Below, piece by piece: positions 25,506 to 34,940 of a stretch of DNA of 64,000 bases (position 1 is its first letter; each line of letters opens with the position of its first letter). Both the position numbers and the translations under genes were made by a program. A model generated the notes under the pieces. It made no database searches. It worked only from the letters and a program-made list of their open reading frames with translations, and was not told the DNA's origin. Source of the DNA: Azospirillum endophyticum (lineage in GTDB: Bacteria > Pseudomonadota > Alphaproteobacteria > Azospirillales > Azospirillaceae); assembly GCF_016595245.1 (NCBI RefSeq), contig NZ_JAENHM010000074.1, forward strand, positions 35,149 to 99,148, given 5' to 3'.

Positions 25506-27281
25506 ATGTGCGGAGTGAGTGGCGAGATTCGTTTCAAGAGCGGCGAAGCGGCGAGCACCGCCGCCGTCCAGGCCATGTGCGACCGGCTGGCGGCGCGCGG
25601 GCCGGACGGCCACGGCCTGTTCGCCCACGGGCGCGTCGCCTTCGGCCATCGCCGGCTGAAGATCATCGATCTCAGCGAGGCATCGCAGCAGCCGATGGTC
25701 GATTCCGCGCTGGGCCTCGCCATCGTCTTCAACGGCTGCATCTACAACCACCGGGAATTGCGCGAGGAGCTCGCCGGGCTCGGCTACGGCTTCTTCTCCG
25801 GCGGCGACACCGAGGTCCTGCTCAAGGCCTATCACGCCTGGGGGCCGGATTTCGTCAAGCGCCTGAACGGCATGTTCGCCTTCGCCATCCACGAGCGCGA
25901 CAGCGGCCGGGTGGTGCTGGGCCGCGACCGGCTGGGCATCAAGCCGCTCTACCTCGCCGACATCCCGGACGGCCTGCGCTTCGCCTCCTCGCTGCCGGCG
26001 TTGGTGGCCTCCGGCGGCATCGACACCGACGTCGATCCGGTGGCGCTGCACCACTACATGAGCTTCCACGCCGTCGTGCCGGCTCCCCACACCATCCTGA
26101 AGGGCGTGCGCAAGCTTCCCCCCGCCACGGTCCTGGTGGTGGAGCCGGACGGAACCCGGCGCGAAAACACCTACTGGTCGCTGAGCTTCGGTCCGCAGGC
26201 CGGTGACGAGGGCCGCGACTTCGCCGACTGGCGCGAGCTGGTGCTGGAGACGCTGACCCGCGCGGTGCGGCGCCGGCTGGTCGCCGACGTTCCGGTCGGC
26301 GTGCTGCTGTCGGGCGGGCTGGACAGCTCGCTGATCACCGCCCTGCTGGCCGAGAACGGGCAGAGCGGGCTGAAGACCTTCTCCATCGGCTTCGAGACGG
26401 TGGGCGACGAGCGCGGCGACGAGTTCCAGTATTCCGACATCGTCGCCAGGCATTTCGGCACCGATCACCACCGCCTCTTCGTCGACAGCGCCCGCGCCCT
26501 GCCGGAGCTGACCGATTGCGTCCGCGCGATGTCGGAACCGATGGTCAGCCACGACAACATCGGCTTCTTCCTGCTGTCGCAGGAGGTGGCCAAGCAGGTG
26601 AAGGTGGTGCAGTCGGGCCAGGGTGCCGACGAGGTGTTCGGCGGCTATCACTGGTATCCGCCGCTGCTGGAGAGCCGCGACGCCGTCGGCGACTATGCCC
26701 GCGTCTTCTTCGACCGCGACCATGCGGAGATGGCCGAGGCGCTCGACCCGCGATTCGTCGGCGAGGACCATTCCCGCCGCTGGCTGGAGCAGCGCTTCGC
26801 CATGCCGGGCGCCGAGCGGCCGGTGGACAAGGCACTGCGGCTCGATACCACGGTGATGCTGGTCGACGACCCGGTGAAGCGGGTCGACAACATGACCATG
26901 GCCGCCGGGCTGGAAGCGCGCGTGCCCTTCCTCGACCATGAGCTGGTGGAGCTGGCCGCCCGCATCCCGGCGGAGATGAAGCTGCCGGACGGCGGAAAAT
27001 ACGTCCTGAAGGAGGCGGCGCGCCGGGTGGTGCCGGCCGCGGTGATCGACCGGCCGAAGGGCTATTTCCCGGTGCCGGCGCTGAAATACCTGCGCGGCCC
27101 CTTCCTGGAGCGGGTGCGCGACGTGCTGGACGCCCCGGCGGCGCGCGAGCGCGGGCTGTTCCGCCGCGACTATCTCGACCGGCTGCTGGCCGATCCGGAA
27201 CGCCACATCACGCCGCTGCGGGGATCGAAGCTGTGGCAGGTGGCGCTGCTGGAATTCTGGTTCCAGGAACAAGGCCTGTAA
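25506..27281 (+). CDS. asnO: N-acetylglutaminylglutamine amidotransferase
   Basis: The 591-residue protein has a class II glutamine amidotransferase domain (about 2-200) starting MCGVSGEIRF with catalytic Cys2. An asparagine-synthetase-like ATP pyrophosphatase domain follows, with PP-loop LLSGGLDSSLITALL at about 270. VDDPVKRVDNMTMAAGLEARVPFLD is a late conserved block. Next to an N-acetylglutaminylglutamine synthetase, its role is to convert the C-terminal carboxylate of that dipeptide into the amide, making NAGGN, an osmoprotectant known in Pseudomonas and Sinorhizobium (genes asnO and ngg). An EcfG-like promoter precedes it. Distinction from ordinary asparagine synthetase rests on the gene neighbourhood. 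Confidence 0.92.
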   Translation: MCGVSGEIRFKSGEAASTAAVQAMCDRLAARGPDGHGLFAHGRVAFGHRRLKIIDLSEASQQPMVDSALGLAIVFNGCIYNHRELREELAGLGYGFFSGGDTEVLLKAYHAWGPDFVKRLNGMFAFAIHERDSGRVVLGRDRLGIKPLYLADIPDGLRFASSLPALVASGGIDTDVDPVALHHYMSFHAVVPAPHTILKGVRKLPPATVLVVEPDGTRRENTYWSLSFGPQAGDEGRDFADWRELVLETLTRAVRRRLVADVPVGVLLSGGLDSSLITALLAENGQSGLKTFSIGFETVGDERGDEFQYSDIVARHFGTDHHRLFVDSARALPELTDCVRAMSEPMVSHDNIGFFLLSQEVAKQVKVVQSGQGADEVFGGYHWYPPLLESRDAVGDYARVFFDRDHAEMAEALDPRFVGEDHSRRWLEQRFAMPGAERPVDKALRLDTTVMLVDDPVKRVDNMTMAAGLEARVPFLDHELVELAARIPAEMKLPDGGKYVLKEAARRVVPAAVIDRPKGYFPVPALKYLRGPFLERVRDVLDAPAARERGLFRRDYLDRLLADPERHITPLRGSKLWQVALLEFWFQEQGL

Positions 27282-27344
27282 GCAGACGACTCAAAACGAA
27301 GATTTGCATTTAAATGGGGAGTGGCAACCTTGGGCTGAAGAAGC

Positions 27345-27495
27345 CCTTCTCCCCTTGCGGGAGAAGGGTTGGGATGAGGGGTGCAGCGGCCGAAGGCCGG
27401 TAGAAATGTTGAATTTGCTACCCCTCACCCCAACCCGCGGGTCGGCAAAACGCCATTGGCATTTGGCCGATCCCGCCCCGCAAGGGGAGAGGGGC
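27345..27495. repeat. Dispersed palindromic repeat, family 1 variant, between asnO and ngg
   Basis: TTCTCCCCTTGCGGGAGAAGG at the left and CCCCGCAAGGGGAGAGGGG at the right are partners, with GGGATGAGGGG and CCCCTCACCCCAACCC inside, as in the other family 1 elements. It lies in the 262-base gap between two same-strand genes of one pathway. Confidence 0.8.
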
Positions 27496-27543
27496 TCCCT
27501 GAATTCAGACGACAGCGCCGCATCCGACGACCAGGGGGATTCC

Positions 27544-29322
27544 ATGAGCTACGCCCGCGTGAAACCGCACCGGCTGGAGCGCGCCGCCAGCGCCAGCCTG
27601 CGCCACACCCGGCGCTATACCGGCCGTCCGCCGGCTGGCGGGACGGCGCCCGGCGGGACGGCGGCGCAAGCCGAGCTGACGGCCGACGTGACGGTGGATT
27701 GCGGCTGGGGCCGACTGATCTTCGCCCACACCTTCGACGACCTCGACCGCATGATCGACACGCTGCGGCAGGAGGCGCCGGGCACCCGCGACATCGTCTT
27801 CTACCTGCAGGACCCGCATGTCGCCCTGGCTCGCGCGCCGCAGGAGCTGTTCCTCGATCCGTCCCACACCTTCCGGCTGTGGCTGAGCGACTACCGCCCG
27901 TCGCGGCTCCGGCCGAAGGGCTACAGCGTCCGCCGGCTGCGCACGCGCGAGGATGCCGAGGGGGTGCAGCGCATCTATGCCCGGCGGCGGATGGTGCCAG
28001 TCTCCGCCTCGTTCCTGGTGGCGCAGCGCAACAGCCGGGTGCTGACCCATTTCGTCGCCTGCGACGACGCCACCGGCGAGGTGATCGGGTCGGTGACGGC
28101 GGTCGACCATGCCCATGCCTTCGGCGATCCGGAGAACGGCAGCTCGCTGTGGTGCCTGGCGGTCGATCCGCAGGCCTCCTTCCCGGGAATCGGCGAGACG
28201 CTGGTCCGCACGGTGGCGGAGCATGTGCAGGCGCGCGGGCGCGCCTTCCTCGACCTGTCGGTCCTGCACGACAACGAGAGCGCCATCGCGCTGTACGAGA
28301 AGCTGAATTTCCGCCGGATCCCGGCCTTCGCGCTGAAGACCAAGAACCCGATCAACGAGCGGCTGTTCACCGGCCCGCAGCCGGGTGAGCGGCTGAACCC
28401 CTATGCCACCATCATCGTCAACGAGGCGCGGCGCCGCGGCATCGGCGTCGACGTTCTGGACGCCGAGGCGGGTTATTTCTGCCTGACCTGGGGCGGGCGC
28501 AGCGTGGTCTGCCGGGAGTCGCTGAGCGAGCTGACCAGCGCCGTCGCCATGAGCCGCTGCGACGACAAGGCGGTGACGCGCCGCGTGCTGGAGCGCGCCA
28601 GCCTGAAGGTCCCGGCCCAGGCGGTGGCGGCGGATTCGGAGGAGAATGCCGCCTTCCTGGCGACGCATGGCCGCATCGTCGTCAAGCCGGCGCGCGGCGA
28701 GCAGGGGCGCGGCATCACGGTGGACGTCCGCGATGCCGGGACGATGGAAAGCGCCGTCGCGGCGGCCCGCCAGCATTGCGACACGGTGCTGCTGGAGCAG
28801 TTCTGCGAAGGGCAGGATCTGCGGATCATCGTCATCGACAAGAAGGTGGTGGCCGCCGCGGTGCGCCGCCCGGCGGAGGTCACCGGCGACGGCAGCCACA
28901 GCGTGCGCGAGCTGATCGAGGCGCAGAGCCGCCGCCGCGCCGCCGCCACCGGCGGCGAAAGCCACATTCCGATGGACGCCGAGACAGACCGCTGCCTCGC
29001 CGCCGCCGGCAGGACGCTGGACGACGTGCTGCCGGCCGGCGAGGTGCTGCCAGTGCGCAAGACGGCGAACCTGCACACCGGCGGCACCATCCACGACGTG
29101 ACCGACAGCCTGCATCCGGAGCTGGTCGAGGTGTCGACGGTGGCCGCCCGCGCGCTGGACATCCCGGTGGTGGGGTTCGACCTGCTGGTCGAGGCGCCGG
29201 ACCGGCCGGGATACGTCTTCATCGAGGCGAACGAGCGCCCGGGCCTCGCCAACCACGAGCCGCAGCCGACGGCGGAACGCTTCGTCGATCTGCTGTTCCC
29301 GCAGACGCGGGGCGTGCTGTAG
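27544..29322 (+). CDS. ngg: N-acetylglutaminylglutamine synthetase (GNAT + ATP-grasp)
   Basis: The 592-residue protein has an N-terminal part ending in a GNAT acetyltransferase domain (about 110-270; VDPQASFPGIGETLVRTVAEH is the acetyl-CoA site). A C-terminal ATP-grasp domain follows (about 335-590; KPARGEQGRGITVDV, EGQDLRIIVIDKKVVAAAVRRP, EVTGDGSHSVRELIE). The latter resembles cyanophycin synthetase and glutathione synthetase segments. The enzyme acetylates and joins two glutamine or glutamate units to give N-acetylglutaminylglutamine, the precursor of NAGGN. The start ATG at 27544 follows a dispersed repeat, and the upstream open frame to 27304 is repeat sequence. Confidence 0.92.
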   Translation: MSYARVKPHRLERAASASLRHTRRYTGRPPAGGTAPGGTAAQAELTADVTVDCGWGRLIFAHTFDDLDRMIDTLRQEAPGTRDIVFYLQDPHVALARAPQELFLDPSHTFRLWLSDYRPSRLRPKGYSVRRLRTREDAEGVQRIYARRRMVPVSASFLVAQRNSRVLTHFVACDDATGEVIGSVTAVDHAHAFGDPENGSSLWCLAVDPQASFPGIGETLVRTVAEHVQARGRAFLDLSVLHDNESAIALYEKLNFRRIPAFALKTKNPINERLFTGPQPGERLNPYATIIVNEARRRGIGVDVLDAEAGYFCLTWGGRSVVCRESLSELTSAVAMSRCDDKAVTRRVLERASLKVPAQAVAADSEENAAFLATHGRIVVKPARGEQGRGITVDVRDAGTMESAVAAARQHCDTVLLEQFCEGQDLRIIVIDKKVVAAAVRRPAEVTGDGSHSVRELIEAQSRRRAAATGGESHIPMDAETDRCLAAAGRTLDDVLPAGEVLPVRKTANLHTGGTIHDVTDSLHPELVEVSTVAARALDIPVVGFDLLVEAPDRPGYVFIEANERPGLANHEPQPTAERFVDLLFPQTRGVL

Positions 29323-29330
29323 CGAATCCG

Positions 29331-29461
29331 CCCTCTCTCCCCCGGGGAGAGGGAGGGGCCCCACGAAGTGGGGAGGGTGAGGGGGAAGCACTACGTGGCT
29401 TCACGAAAATCCTCGCCATGTATCCCCCTCACCCTAACCCTCTCCCCGGGGGGGAGAGGGG
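29331..29461. repeat. Dispersed palindromic repeat, family 1, between ngg and the peptidase gene
   Basis: CTCTCTCCCCCGGGGAGAGG at the left and CTCTCCCCGGGGGGGAGAGG at the right bracket GGGTGAGGGG and CCCCCTCACCC inverted partners. The gap of 185 bases holds little else besides the ribosome binding site AGGAGG at 29491. Confidence 0.85.
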
Positions 29462-29507
29462 ATCCTTGGCAAGGCGGGAGAAGTTTCAACAGGAGGACCA
29501 TCCGACC

Positions 29508-30566
29508 ATGGCCGTGCCGCTGCCCGTCGATATGGGCTATGTCACCGACGTCCTGTACCGGCTGCTGACGACGCCGAGCCCGACCGGTCACACCGGCGAC
29601 GTGGTGCGGCTGTGCTGCGCCGAGCTGGAGCGGATGGGCATCCCCTATGAGCTGACGCGGCGCGGCGCCATCCGCGCCGACCTGAAGGGGGTGCGCTCCA
29701 CCCCCGACCGGGCGCTGGTCGCCCATGTCGACACGCTGGGCGCCCAGGTGAAGATGCTGAAGGACAACGGCCGGATGGAGCTGGTGCCGATCGGCCACTG
29801 GTCGTCCCGCTTCGCCGAGGGGGCGCGCTGCACCGTCCTGACCGACCGCGGTCCCTGGCGCGGCACCATCCTGCCGCTGAAGGCATCGGGCCACACCTTC
29901 AACAAGGAGGTCGACAGCCAGCCGGTCACCTGGCAGCAGGTGGAGCTGCGCGTCGACGCCCCGGTCGCCAACCGGCGGGACTTGGAAGAGCGCGGCTTCA
30001 ACATCGGCGACATCGTGTCGATCGACCCGCAGCCGGAATTCCTGGAGAACGGCTACATCGTCTCGCGCCATCTCGACGACAAGGCGGGTGTGGCGGTGAT
30101 GCTGGGAGCGGCGAAGGCGGTGGTCGATGCCGGCGCCGCCCTGCCCGTCGACTGCCACCTGCTGTTCACGATCTCCGAGGAGGTCGGGTCCGGCGCCTCG
30201 TCGATCCTGCACCAGGACGTGGCGGAGATGGTGACCATCGACAACGGCACCACCGCCCCCGGCCAGAACAGCAGCGAATACGGCGTCACCATCGCCATGG
30301 CCGACAGCACCGGCCCCTTCGACATGGCGCTGACCCACTCGCTGATCGCGCTGTGCCAGGCGCAGAACATCCCGCACCAGCGCGACGTCTTCCGCTATTA
30401 CCGCTGCGACAGCGCGTCGGCCATCGAGGCCGGCAACGACATCCGCACCGCGCTGGTCTGCTTCGGCATCGACGCCTCGCACGGCTACGAGCGCATCCAT
30501 GCCGACGCGCTGGAAAGCTTGGTCCGGCTGCTGGTGCTGTACCTGCAGAGCCCGCCGCGGGATTGA
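29508..30566 (+). CDS. Osmoprotectant NAGGN system M42 family peptidase
   Basis: The 352-residue protein is an M42 (glutamyl-aminopeptidase/endoglucanase-type) metallopeptidase. Metal-site segments are ALVAHVDTLGAQVKM (His, Asp), SRHLDDKAGVAVMLG (Asp, Asp), TISEEVGSGASSIL (Glu, Glu) and DASHGYERIH (His). AGGAGG lies 12 bases before the ATG at 29508. In the NAGGN locus this conserved third gene is proposed to process or degrade the osmolyte, but its biochemical role is not established as far as I recall. It ends in a hairpin that overlaps its stop codon. Confidence 0.9.
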   Translation: MAVPLPVDMGYVTDVLYRLLTTPSPTGHTGDVVRLCCAELERMGIPYELTRRGAIRADLKGVRSTPDRALVAHVDTLGAQVKMLKDNGRMELVPIGHWSSRFAEGARCTVLTDRGPWRGTILPLKASGHTFNKEVDSQPVTWQQVELRVDAPVANRRDLEERGFNIGDIVSIDPQPEFLENGYIVSRHLDDKAGVAVMLGAAKAVVDAGAALPVDCHLLFTISEEVGSGASSILHQDVAEMVTIDNGTTAPGQNSSEYGVTIAMADSTGPFDMALTHSLIALCQAQNIPHQRDVFRYYRCDSASAIEAGNDIRTALVCFGIDASHGYERIHADALESLVRLLVLYLQSPPRD

Positions 30567-30599
30567 TACCAGCGGTCATTGACGATGACTGCTGGTATC
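30565..30599 (+). terminator. Long stem-loop at the end of the NAGGN locus
   Basis: GATACCAGC-G-GTCAT pairs with ATGAC-T-GCTGGTATC around a 5-base loop, giving about 15 paired positions with one G-T wobble. It begins inside the stop codon of the peptidase gene. No U-run follows, but the symmetry is strong. It separates the NAGGN genes from the convergent relic ABC ATPase. Confidence 0.65.
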
Positions 30600-30935
30600 C
30601 GCACCGATTTCCAGCCGGCGGATCATTCCGCCGGAATAATGCTGAACCGGGCGGTCCGGGGTCTCGGCGATGCGGGCCCGCCGTTCGTTGCGGGGAATGA
30701 CGTAGAGTCGCGCCGACAGCAGCATCTTCTCGTAACCGGTCGGCGCCCCATCGGCGGGCAACAGCGGGGGAACCTGACCGCCGTGCCGGCGCACCTCAGC
30801 CGCCGGCCCTACCACGCCGGCGCCGGCCACCAGCACCGGCCCGGCACCGGGTGGCGACAGCGTGGCCAGGATCTTGATCAGCGTGCTTTTTCCCGCGCCG
30901 TTGCTGCCGATGGGGCCGAGCATCTCCCCGGCCCC
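30576..30935 (-). pseudogene. Relic ABC transporter ATPase (DrrA-like)
   Basis: A 115-residue frame carries Walker A in damaged form (GPIGSNGAGKSTLIKILATL, with two extra residues before NGAGKST) and the signature region HYSGGMIRRLEIG. In between, text like VLVAGAGVVGPAAEVRRHGGQVPPLLPADGAPTGYEKMLLSARLY follows the order of DrrA-type ATPases, but the link to the signature has lost about 10 residues. Sequence before Walker A and everything after the signature (Walker B, H-loop) is missing. It is therefore a decayed gene. Its right part lies in the 554-base gap 30567-31120, which otherwise holds the stem-loop and no intact gene. Confidence 0.75.
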
Positions 30936-31120
30936 CCATGCTGCCGGCTTCGTGACGCCTCTCCTTCCGCTCCGATCCGATATCCCGATCCTGCGCCGAG
31001 CCGATCCCGACGGGGTTGATCCAGGTTAATGGCCTGCCTGCCGACAGAGTCATGATGGACGGAACCATCATGACCCTGCAGACGCGACGATGCGGACCGG
31101 CATCGGTACGGAGCCGAACC

Positions 31121-32542
31121 ATGACGCTGCCCCTTTCGGATCAGGGATCGCGCGCAGAGCGGACCGCGACGGCGCCCCGCCATGGCGGCTTGCGGCCATC
31201 GGTCTGGCTTGCCGGTCTGGCGCTGCTCCTGCTGGCCGGCGGAGCGCTGCTCTATTCCGCCGTCGGCACGCGCAGCGGCGCTCCGGCCTACCGCACCGGC
31301 CCGGTGACGCGGGGTGCGGTCACCGCGTCGATCACGGCGTCGGGGACCGTCAATCCCGTCGTCACCGTGCAGGTCGGCTCACAGGTTTCCGGGCAGATCA
31401 GCGAGTTGCTCGCCGACTTCAACACCGAGGTGAAGACCGGCCAGCTCGTCGCCCGCATCGACCCGGCGCTGTTCGAAACGCAGGTCGCGCAGGCCGCCGG
31501 CGACCTCGCCGTCGCCCGCGCGGGCATCGAGACCCAGCGCGCCACGGTCACCCGCGCCGCCGCCGACCTGGAGGCCGCGCGCGCCGCCCTGACCACCGTC
31601 CAGGCCCAGCTCCGCAAGGCCCAGGCGGTCCTGGTCAACGCCCAGAACAGCTTCGAGCGCACGCAGCGCCTCTTCGAGCGCGGCAACGCGTCCGCGTCCG
31701 ACCGCGACGGCGCGAAGGCCGCCAACGATGCCGCCCAAGCCGATGTCGAAGCCCTGGCGGCGCAGCAGACCGGCCAGCAGGCGACCGTCCGCTCCGGCGA
31801 GGCGCAACTCAGCCTCGCCCAGGCCACCCTGACGAGCGCCGCCGCGCTGGTCCAGCAGAAGGAGGCCGCCTATCAGGGCGCACGCATCAACCTGGAGCAC
31901 ACGCGCATCGCCGCCCCGGTGGACGGCACCGTCATCCAGCGCAACGTCGACCGCGGCCAGACCGTCGCCGCCAGCCTGCAGGCCCCGGTGCTGTTCACCA
32001 TCGCCCAGGATCTGGCGGCGATGCAGGTGGACGCCTCGGTCGACGAGGCGGATGTCGGCGCCGTGCGGCTCGGCCAGGAGGTGCGGTTCACCGTGGACGC
32101 CTATCCCGGCCGCGGCTTCACGGGTAGGGTGCTGCAGATCCGCAAGGCGCCGCAGGTGGTCCAGAACGTCGTCACCTACGACGTGGTGATCTCGGCGCCC
32201 AATCCCGACCTGGCGCTCCTGCCCGGACTGACCGCCAACATCCGGATCATCGCCGAGCACCGCGACGACGCGCTGCTGATCCCGAACGCCGCCCTGCGCT
32301 ACCGCCCGGCCAAGGCCCCGCAGTCGAGCGCGCCACCGTCCCCGCAGACGGGCGAGGTCTGGCTGCTCGGCTCTTCCGGCCAGCCCGAGCGTCGCCCCCT
32401 GCGCCTCGGCATCTCCGACGGGACGGTGGTGGAGATCGTCGAGGGCAAGCTCGCTCCCGGCGACCGGGTCGTGCTGAGCGAGAGCGCCACGGCGGCCGGT
32501 ACCGGCGCCGTTCCCTCCATGGGCGCGGGCCCGCGCTTCTGA
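31121..32542 (+). CDS. macA: MacA-type periplasmic adaptor subunit
   Basis: The 473-residue protein has a single N-terminal membrane anchor (about 28-50) and a lipoyl/barrel-sandwich part (TASGTVNPVVTVQVGSQVSG and LEHTRIAAPVDGTVIQRNVD). Between them lies a long Ala/Gln-rich coiled coil (about 120-240), followed by a beta-barrel domain. This is the layout of MacA/HlyD-type membrane fusion proteins that connect an inner-membrane ABC exporter to an outer-membrane channel. The start at 31121 fits the anchor better than in-frame codons upstream. The ATPase and permease genes follow directly. No outer-membrane factor gene is adjacent. Confidence 0.88.
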   Translation: MTLPLSDQGSRAERTATAPRHGGLRPSVWLAGLALLLLAGGALLYSAVGTRSGAPAYRTGPVTRGAVTASITASGTVNPVVTVQVGSQVSGQISELLADFNTEVKTGQLVARIDPALFETQVAQAAGDLAVARAGIETQRATVTRAAADLEAARAALTTVQAQLRKAQAVLVNAQNSFERTQRLFERGNASASDRDGAKAANDAAQADVEALAAQQTGQQATVRSGEAQLSLAQATLTSAAALVQQKEAAYQGARINLEHTRIAAPVDGTVIQRNVDRGQTVAASLQAPVLFTIAQDLAAMQVDASVDEADVGAVRLGQEVRFTVDAYPGRGFTGRVLQIRKAPQVVQNVVTYDVVISAPNPDLALLPGLTANIRIIAEHRDDALLIPNAALRYRPAKAPQSSAPPSPQTGEVWLLGSSGQPERRPLRLGISDGTVVEIVEGKLAPGDRVVLSESATAAGTGAVPSMGAGPRF

Positions 32543-32558
32543 GATCGAGGAGCTTGCC

Positions 32559-33305
32559 ATGGGCGACCGGCTGATCGAGATCGAGCATCTGGGCAAGGAA
32601 TATCGGCTCGGCGACGTGCCGCTGCTGGCCCTGAACGACGTGTCGGTGCAGGTCGCGCGGGGGGAATTCGTGGCGGTCATGGGACCGTCGGGGTCGGGTA
32701 AATCCACCTTCATGAACCTGCTCGGCTGCCTCGACAGCCCGACGGCCGGCCGCTACCGGCTGGATGGCCGCGACGTCTCCCACCTCGACGGTGACGCCCT
32801 GGCGCAGGTCCGCGGCCGGCTGGTCGGCTTCGTCTTCCAAGGCTTCAACCTGCTGCCGCGCACCTCGGCGGTGGAGAATGTCGAACTGCCGCTGGTCTAT
32901 GCCGGCGTCCCGGCGGCGGAGCGGCGCCGGCGCGCGCTGGCGCAGCTGGCCGAGGTCGGGCTGGCCGAGCGGGCGCTGCATCACCCCTCGCAACTGTCGG
33001 GCGGCCAGCAGCAGCGGGTGGCGATCGCCCGCGCGCTGGTCAACCGGCCGCTGCTGATCCTCGCCGACGAACCGACCGGCGCCCTCGATTCGCGCACCAG
33101 CATCGAGATCATGGCGCTGTTCCAGACCTTCAACGCGCGCGGCATCACCGTCGTGCTGGTGACGCACGAACCGGACATCGCCGCCTATGCCCGGCGCACC
33201 CTGCGCTTCAGGGACGGCCGCCTGATCGACGACCGGCCGGTGGCGGCCCCGCGGGTCGCCGCCGAGGTGCTGGCGGCCTGGCGGCCGGCGGAGGAGGCGG
33301 CATGA
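32559..33305 (+). CDS. macB: MacB-type ABC exporter ATPase
   Basis: The 248-residue ATPase has Walker A GPSGSGKST (about 42-50), signature LSGGQQQRVAIARALV, and Walker B LLILADEPTGALDSRTS typical of the MacB/LolD group (DEPTGALD). It overlaps the permease gene by 4 bases (ATGA), so together they form a split MacB, with ATPase and FtsX-type membrane part as separate chains. The exporter could move antibiotics, peptides or lipoproteins; the substrate is not evident. Confidence 0.9.
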   Translation: MGDRLIEIEHLGKEYRLGDVPLLALNDVSVQVARGEFVAVMGPSGSGKSTFMNLLGCLDSPTAGRYRLDGRDVSHLDGDALAQVRGRLVGFVFQGFNLLPRTSAVENVELPLVYAGVPAAERRRRALAQLAEVGLAERALHHPSQLSGGQQQRVAIARALVNRPLLILADEPTGALDSRTSIEIMALFQTFNARGITVVLVTHEPDIAAYARRTLRFRDGRLIDDRPVAAPRVAAEVLAAWRPAEEAA

Positions 33306-34534
33306 CCTTGGCAGCCTCCCTGCGCATCGCGCTCGCGGCGCTGCGCCTCAACCTGATGCGCAGCGTGCTGACGATGCTGGGCATCATCATCGGCGTCGGC
33401 TCCGTCATCACCATGATCGCCGTCGGATCGGGGGCGGAGGCGCGCATCGCCGACCAGATCAACAGCCTCGGCTCCAACCTCATCGTCGTGGTGTCCGGCG
33501 CCATCACGTCGGGCGGCGTCCGACTCGGCTTCGGCACCCAGATGACGCTGAGCGAGGAGGACGCGACGGCGCTGCAGCGCGAGCTGCCGGAGATCCTCGT
33601 CGCCGCACCCGGCGTGCGCGGAAGCGCCCAGATCATCTACGGCAACCTCAACTGGTCGACCATCGTCTTCGGGACCACGCCGGACTTCCTCGCCGCCCGC
33701 GACTGGGGGGTGGCGCAGGGGCGACCCTTCGGGCAGGCCGACATCGACCGCGCCGCCAAGGTGGCCCTGCTCGGCCAGACGGTGGCGACGACGCTGTTCG
33801 GCGGCGCGGACCCAGTCGGACAGACGATCCGCATCAAAAAGGTGCCCTTCACGGTGATCGGCGTGCTCGACCGCAAAGGTCAGAGCATGCAGGGGCAGGA
33901 CCAGGACGACACCATCGTCATGCCGCTCAGCACGGCGCGCAACCGGGTGCTGGGGGCCAGCGAGGTGAACCGGCACGCCGTCGCCGCCATCCTGGTGAAG
34001 ATGCGCGAGGGGGCCGACATGGGCGCCGCAGAGGCGCAGATCCACGGGCTGCTGCGGCAGCGCCATCATCTCCAGCCGGCGCAGGACGACGATTTCTGGG
34101 TGCGCAACCTGTCGGAGGTGGCGCAGGCGCAGGAAGCCTCGTCGCGCGTGCTGACGCTGCTGCTGGCGGCGGTGGCCTCGGTGTCGCTGGTGGTCGGCGG
34201 GATCGGCATCATGAACATCATGCTGGTCAGCGTCACCGAGCGCACGCGCGAGATCGGGCTGCGCCTCGCCGTGGGGGCGCGCAGCCGCGACATTCTCGGC
34301 CAGTTCCTCATCGAGGCGCTGACCCTGTCGCTGCTGGGCGGGCTGGCAGGCATCGCCGTGGGAGCCGCCGCGTCCTTCACCATCGGCCATTGGGCGCATT
34401 GGCAGACCCAGCTCCGGCCGGAGGCCGTCCTGCTCGCCGTCGGCTTCGCGGCGGCGGTCGGCGTCTTCTTCGGCTTCTACCCGGCCCGCAAGGCGTCGCG
34501 CCTGCAGCCGATCGAGGCCCTGCGCTACGAGTAG
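33302..34534 (+). CDS. MacB-type FtsX-domain permease
   Basis: The 410-residue protein has the FtsX/MacB topology: one N-terminal membrane helix (about 18-45), a large periplasmic domain (MacB periplasmic core, about 50-240), and three C-terminal helices (about 285-400) with the GIGIMNIMLVSVTERTREIGLR block. It starts inside the ATPase gene by 4 bases. With macA and the ATPase it makes a complete inner-membrane tripartite exporter. Confidence 0.9.
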   Translation: MTLAASLRIALAALRLNLMRSVLTMLGIIIGVGSVITMIAVGSGAEARIADQINSLGSNLIVVVSGAITSGGVRLGFGTQMTLSEEDATALQRELPEILVAAPGVRGSAQIIYGNLNWSTIVFGTTPDFLAARDWGVAQGRPFGQADIDRAAKVALLGQTVATTLFGGADPVGQTIRIKKVPFTVIGVLDRKGQSMQGQDQDDTIVMPLSTARNRVLGASEVNRHAVAAILVKMREGADMGAAEAQIHGLLRQRHHLQPAQDDDFWVRNLSEVAQAQEASSRVLTLLLAAVASVSLVVGGIGIMNIMLVSVTERTREIGLRLAVGARSRDILGQFLIEALTLSLLGGLAGIAVGAAASFTIGHWAHWQTQLRPEAVLLAVGFAAAVGVFFGFYPARKASRLQPIEALRYE

Positions 34535-34661
34535 GAGCGGAGGACGCCCGATCAGCCCCCGCTTGGCCCTGGTTAATCCAGGTAAAGTCCGGCCGGCCGG
34601 CGGCGGTTTAGGATCGATCCATCACTTTCCACCGTAGCGTCGAACGCTGGGAGCCATCCAC

Positions 34662-34922
34662 ATGGACCATCCCATGGAACAGGACCGAAGCCTCCGGATC
34701 CGTGAACGGGCCTACGCGCTCTGGGAAAGAGACGGACGGCCCGATGGACAGCAGGAACGGCATTGGCGGGAGGCCGAGGCTGCGATCCTGACCGAACAGA
34801 GCGGACTCGCGCCGGACGCCCGCCTCGCCGAGGCGATCGCCCGCCACATCACGGAGGAGACGCCGAGGCCGCGCCGGACTCCGCGCGTCGCCGGCGGTGC
34901 GCGCCAGCGCTCCCATGCGTGA
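34662..34922 (+). CDS. DUF2934 domain protein
   Basis: The 86-residue protein contains RIRERAYALWERDGRPDGQ..HWREAEAAI, the signature of DUF2934, a short family common in alphaproteobacteria and of unknown function. The C-terminal tail is basic (RPRRTPRVAGGARQRSH). The gene lies 18 bases before the nitroreductase gene on the same strand, so it may be co-transcribed with it. Confidence 0.85.
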   Translation: MDHPMEQDRSLRIRERAYALWERDGRPDGQQERHWREAEAAILTEQSGLAPDARLAEAIARHITEETPRPRRTPRVAGGARQRSHA

Positions 34923-34940
34923 GAAGGAGAAGCGGCAATC

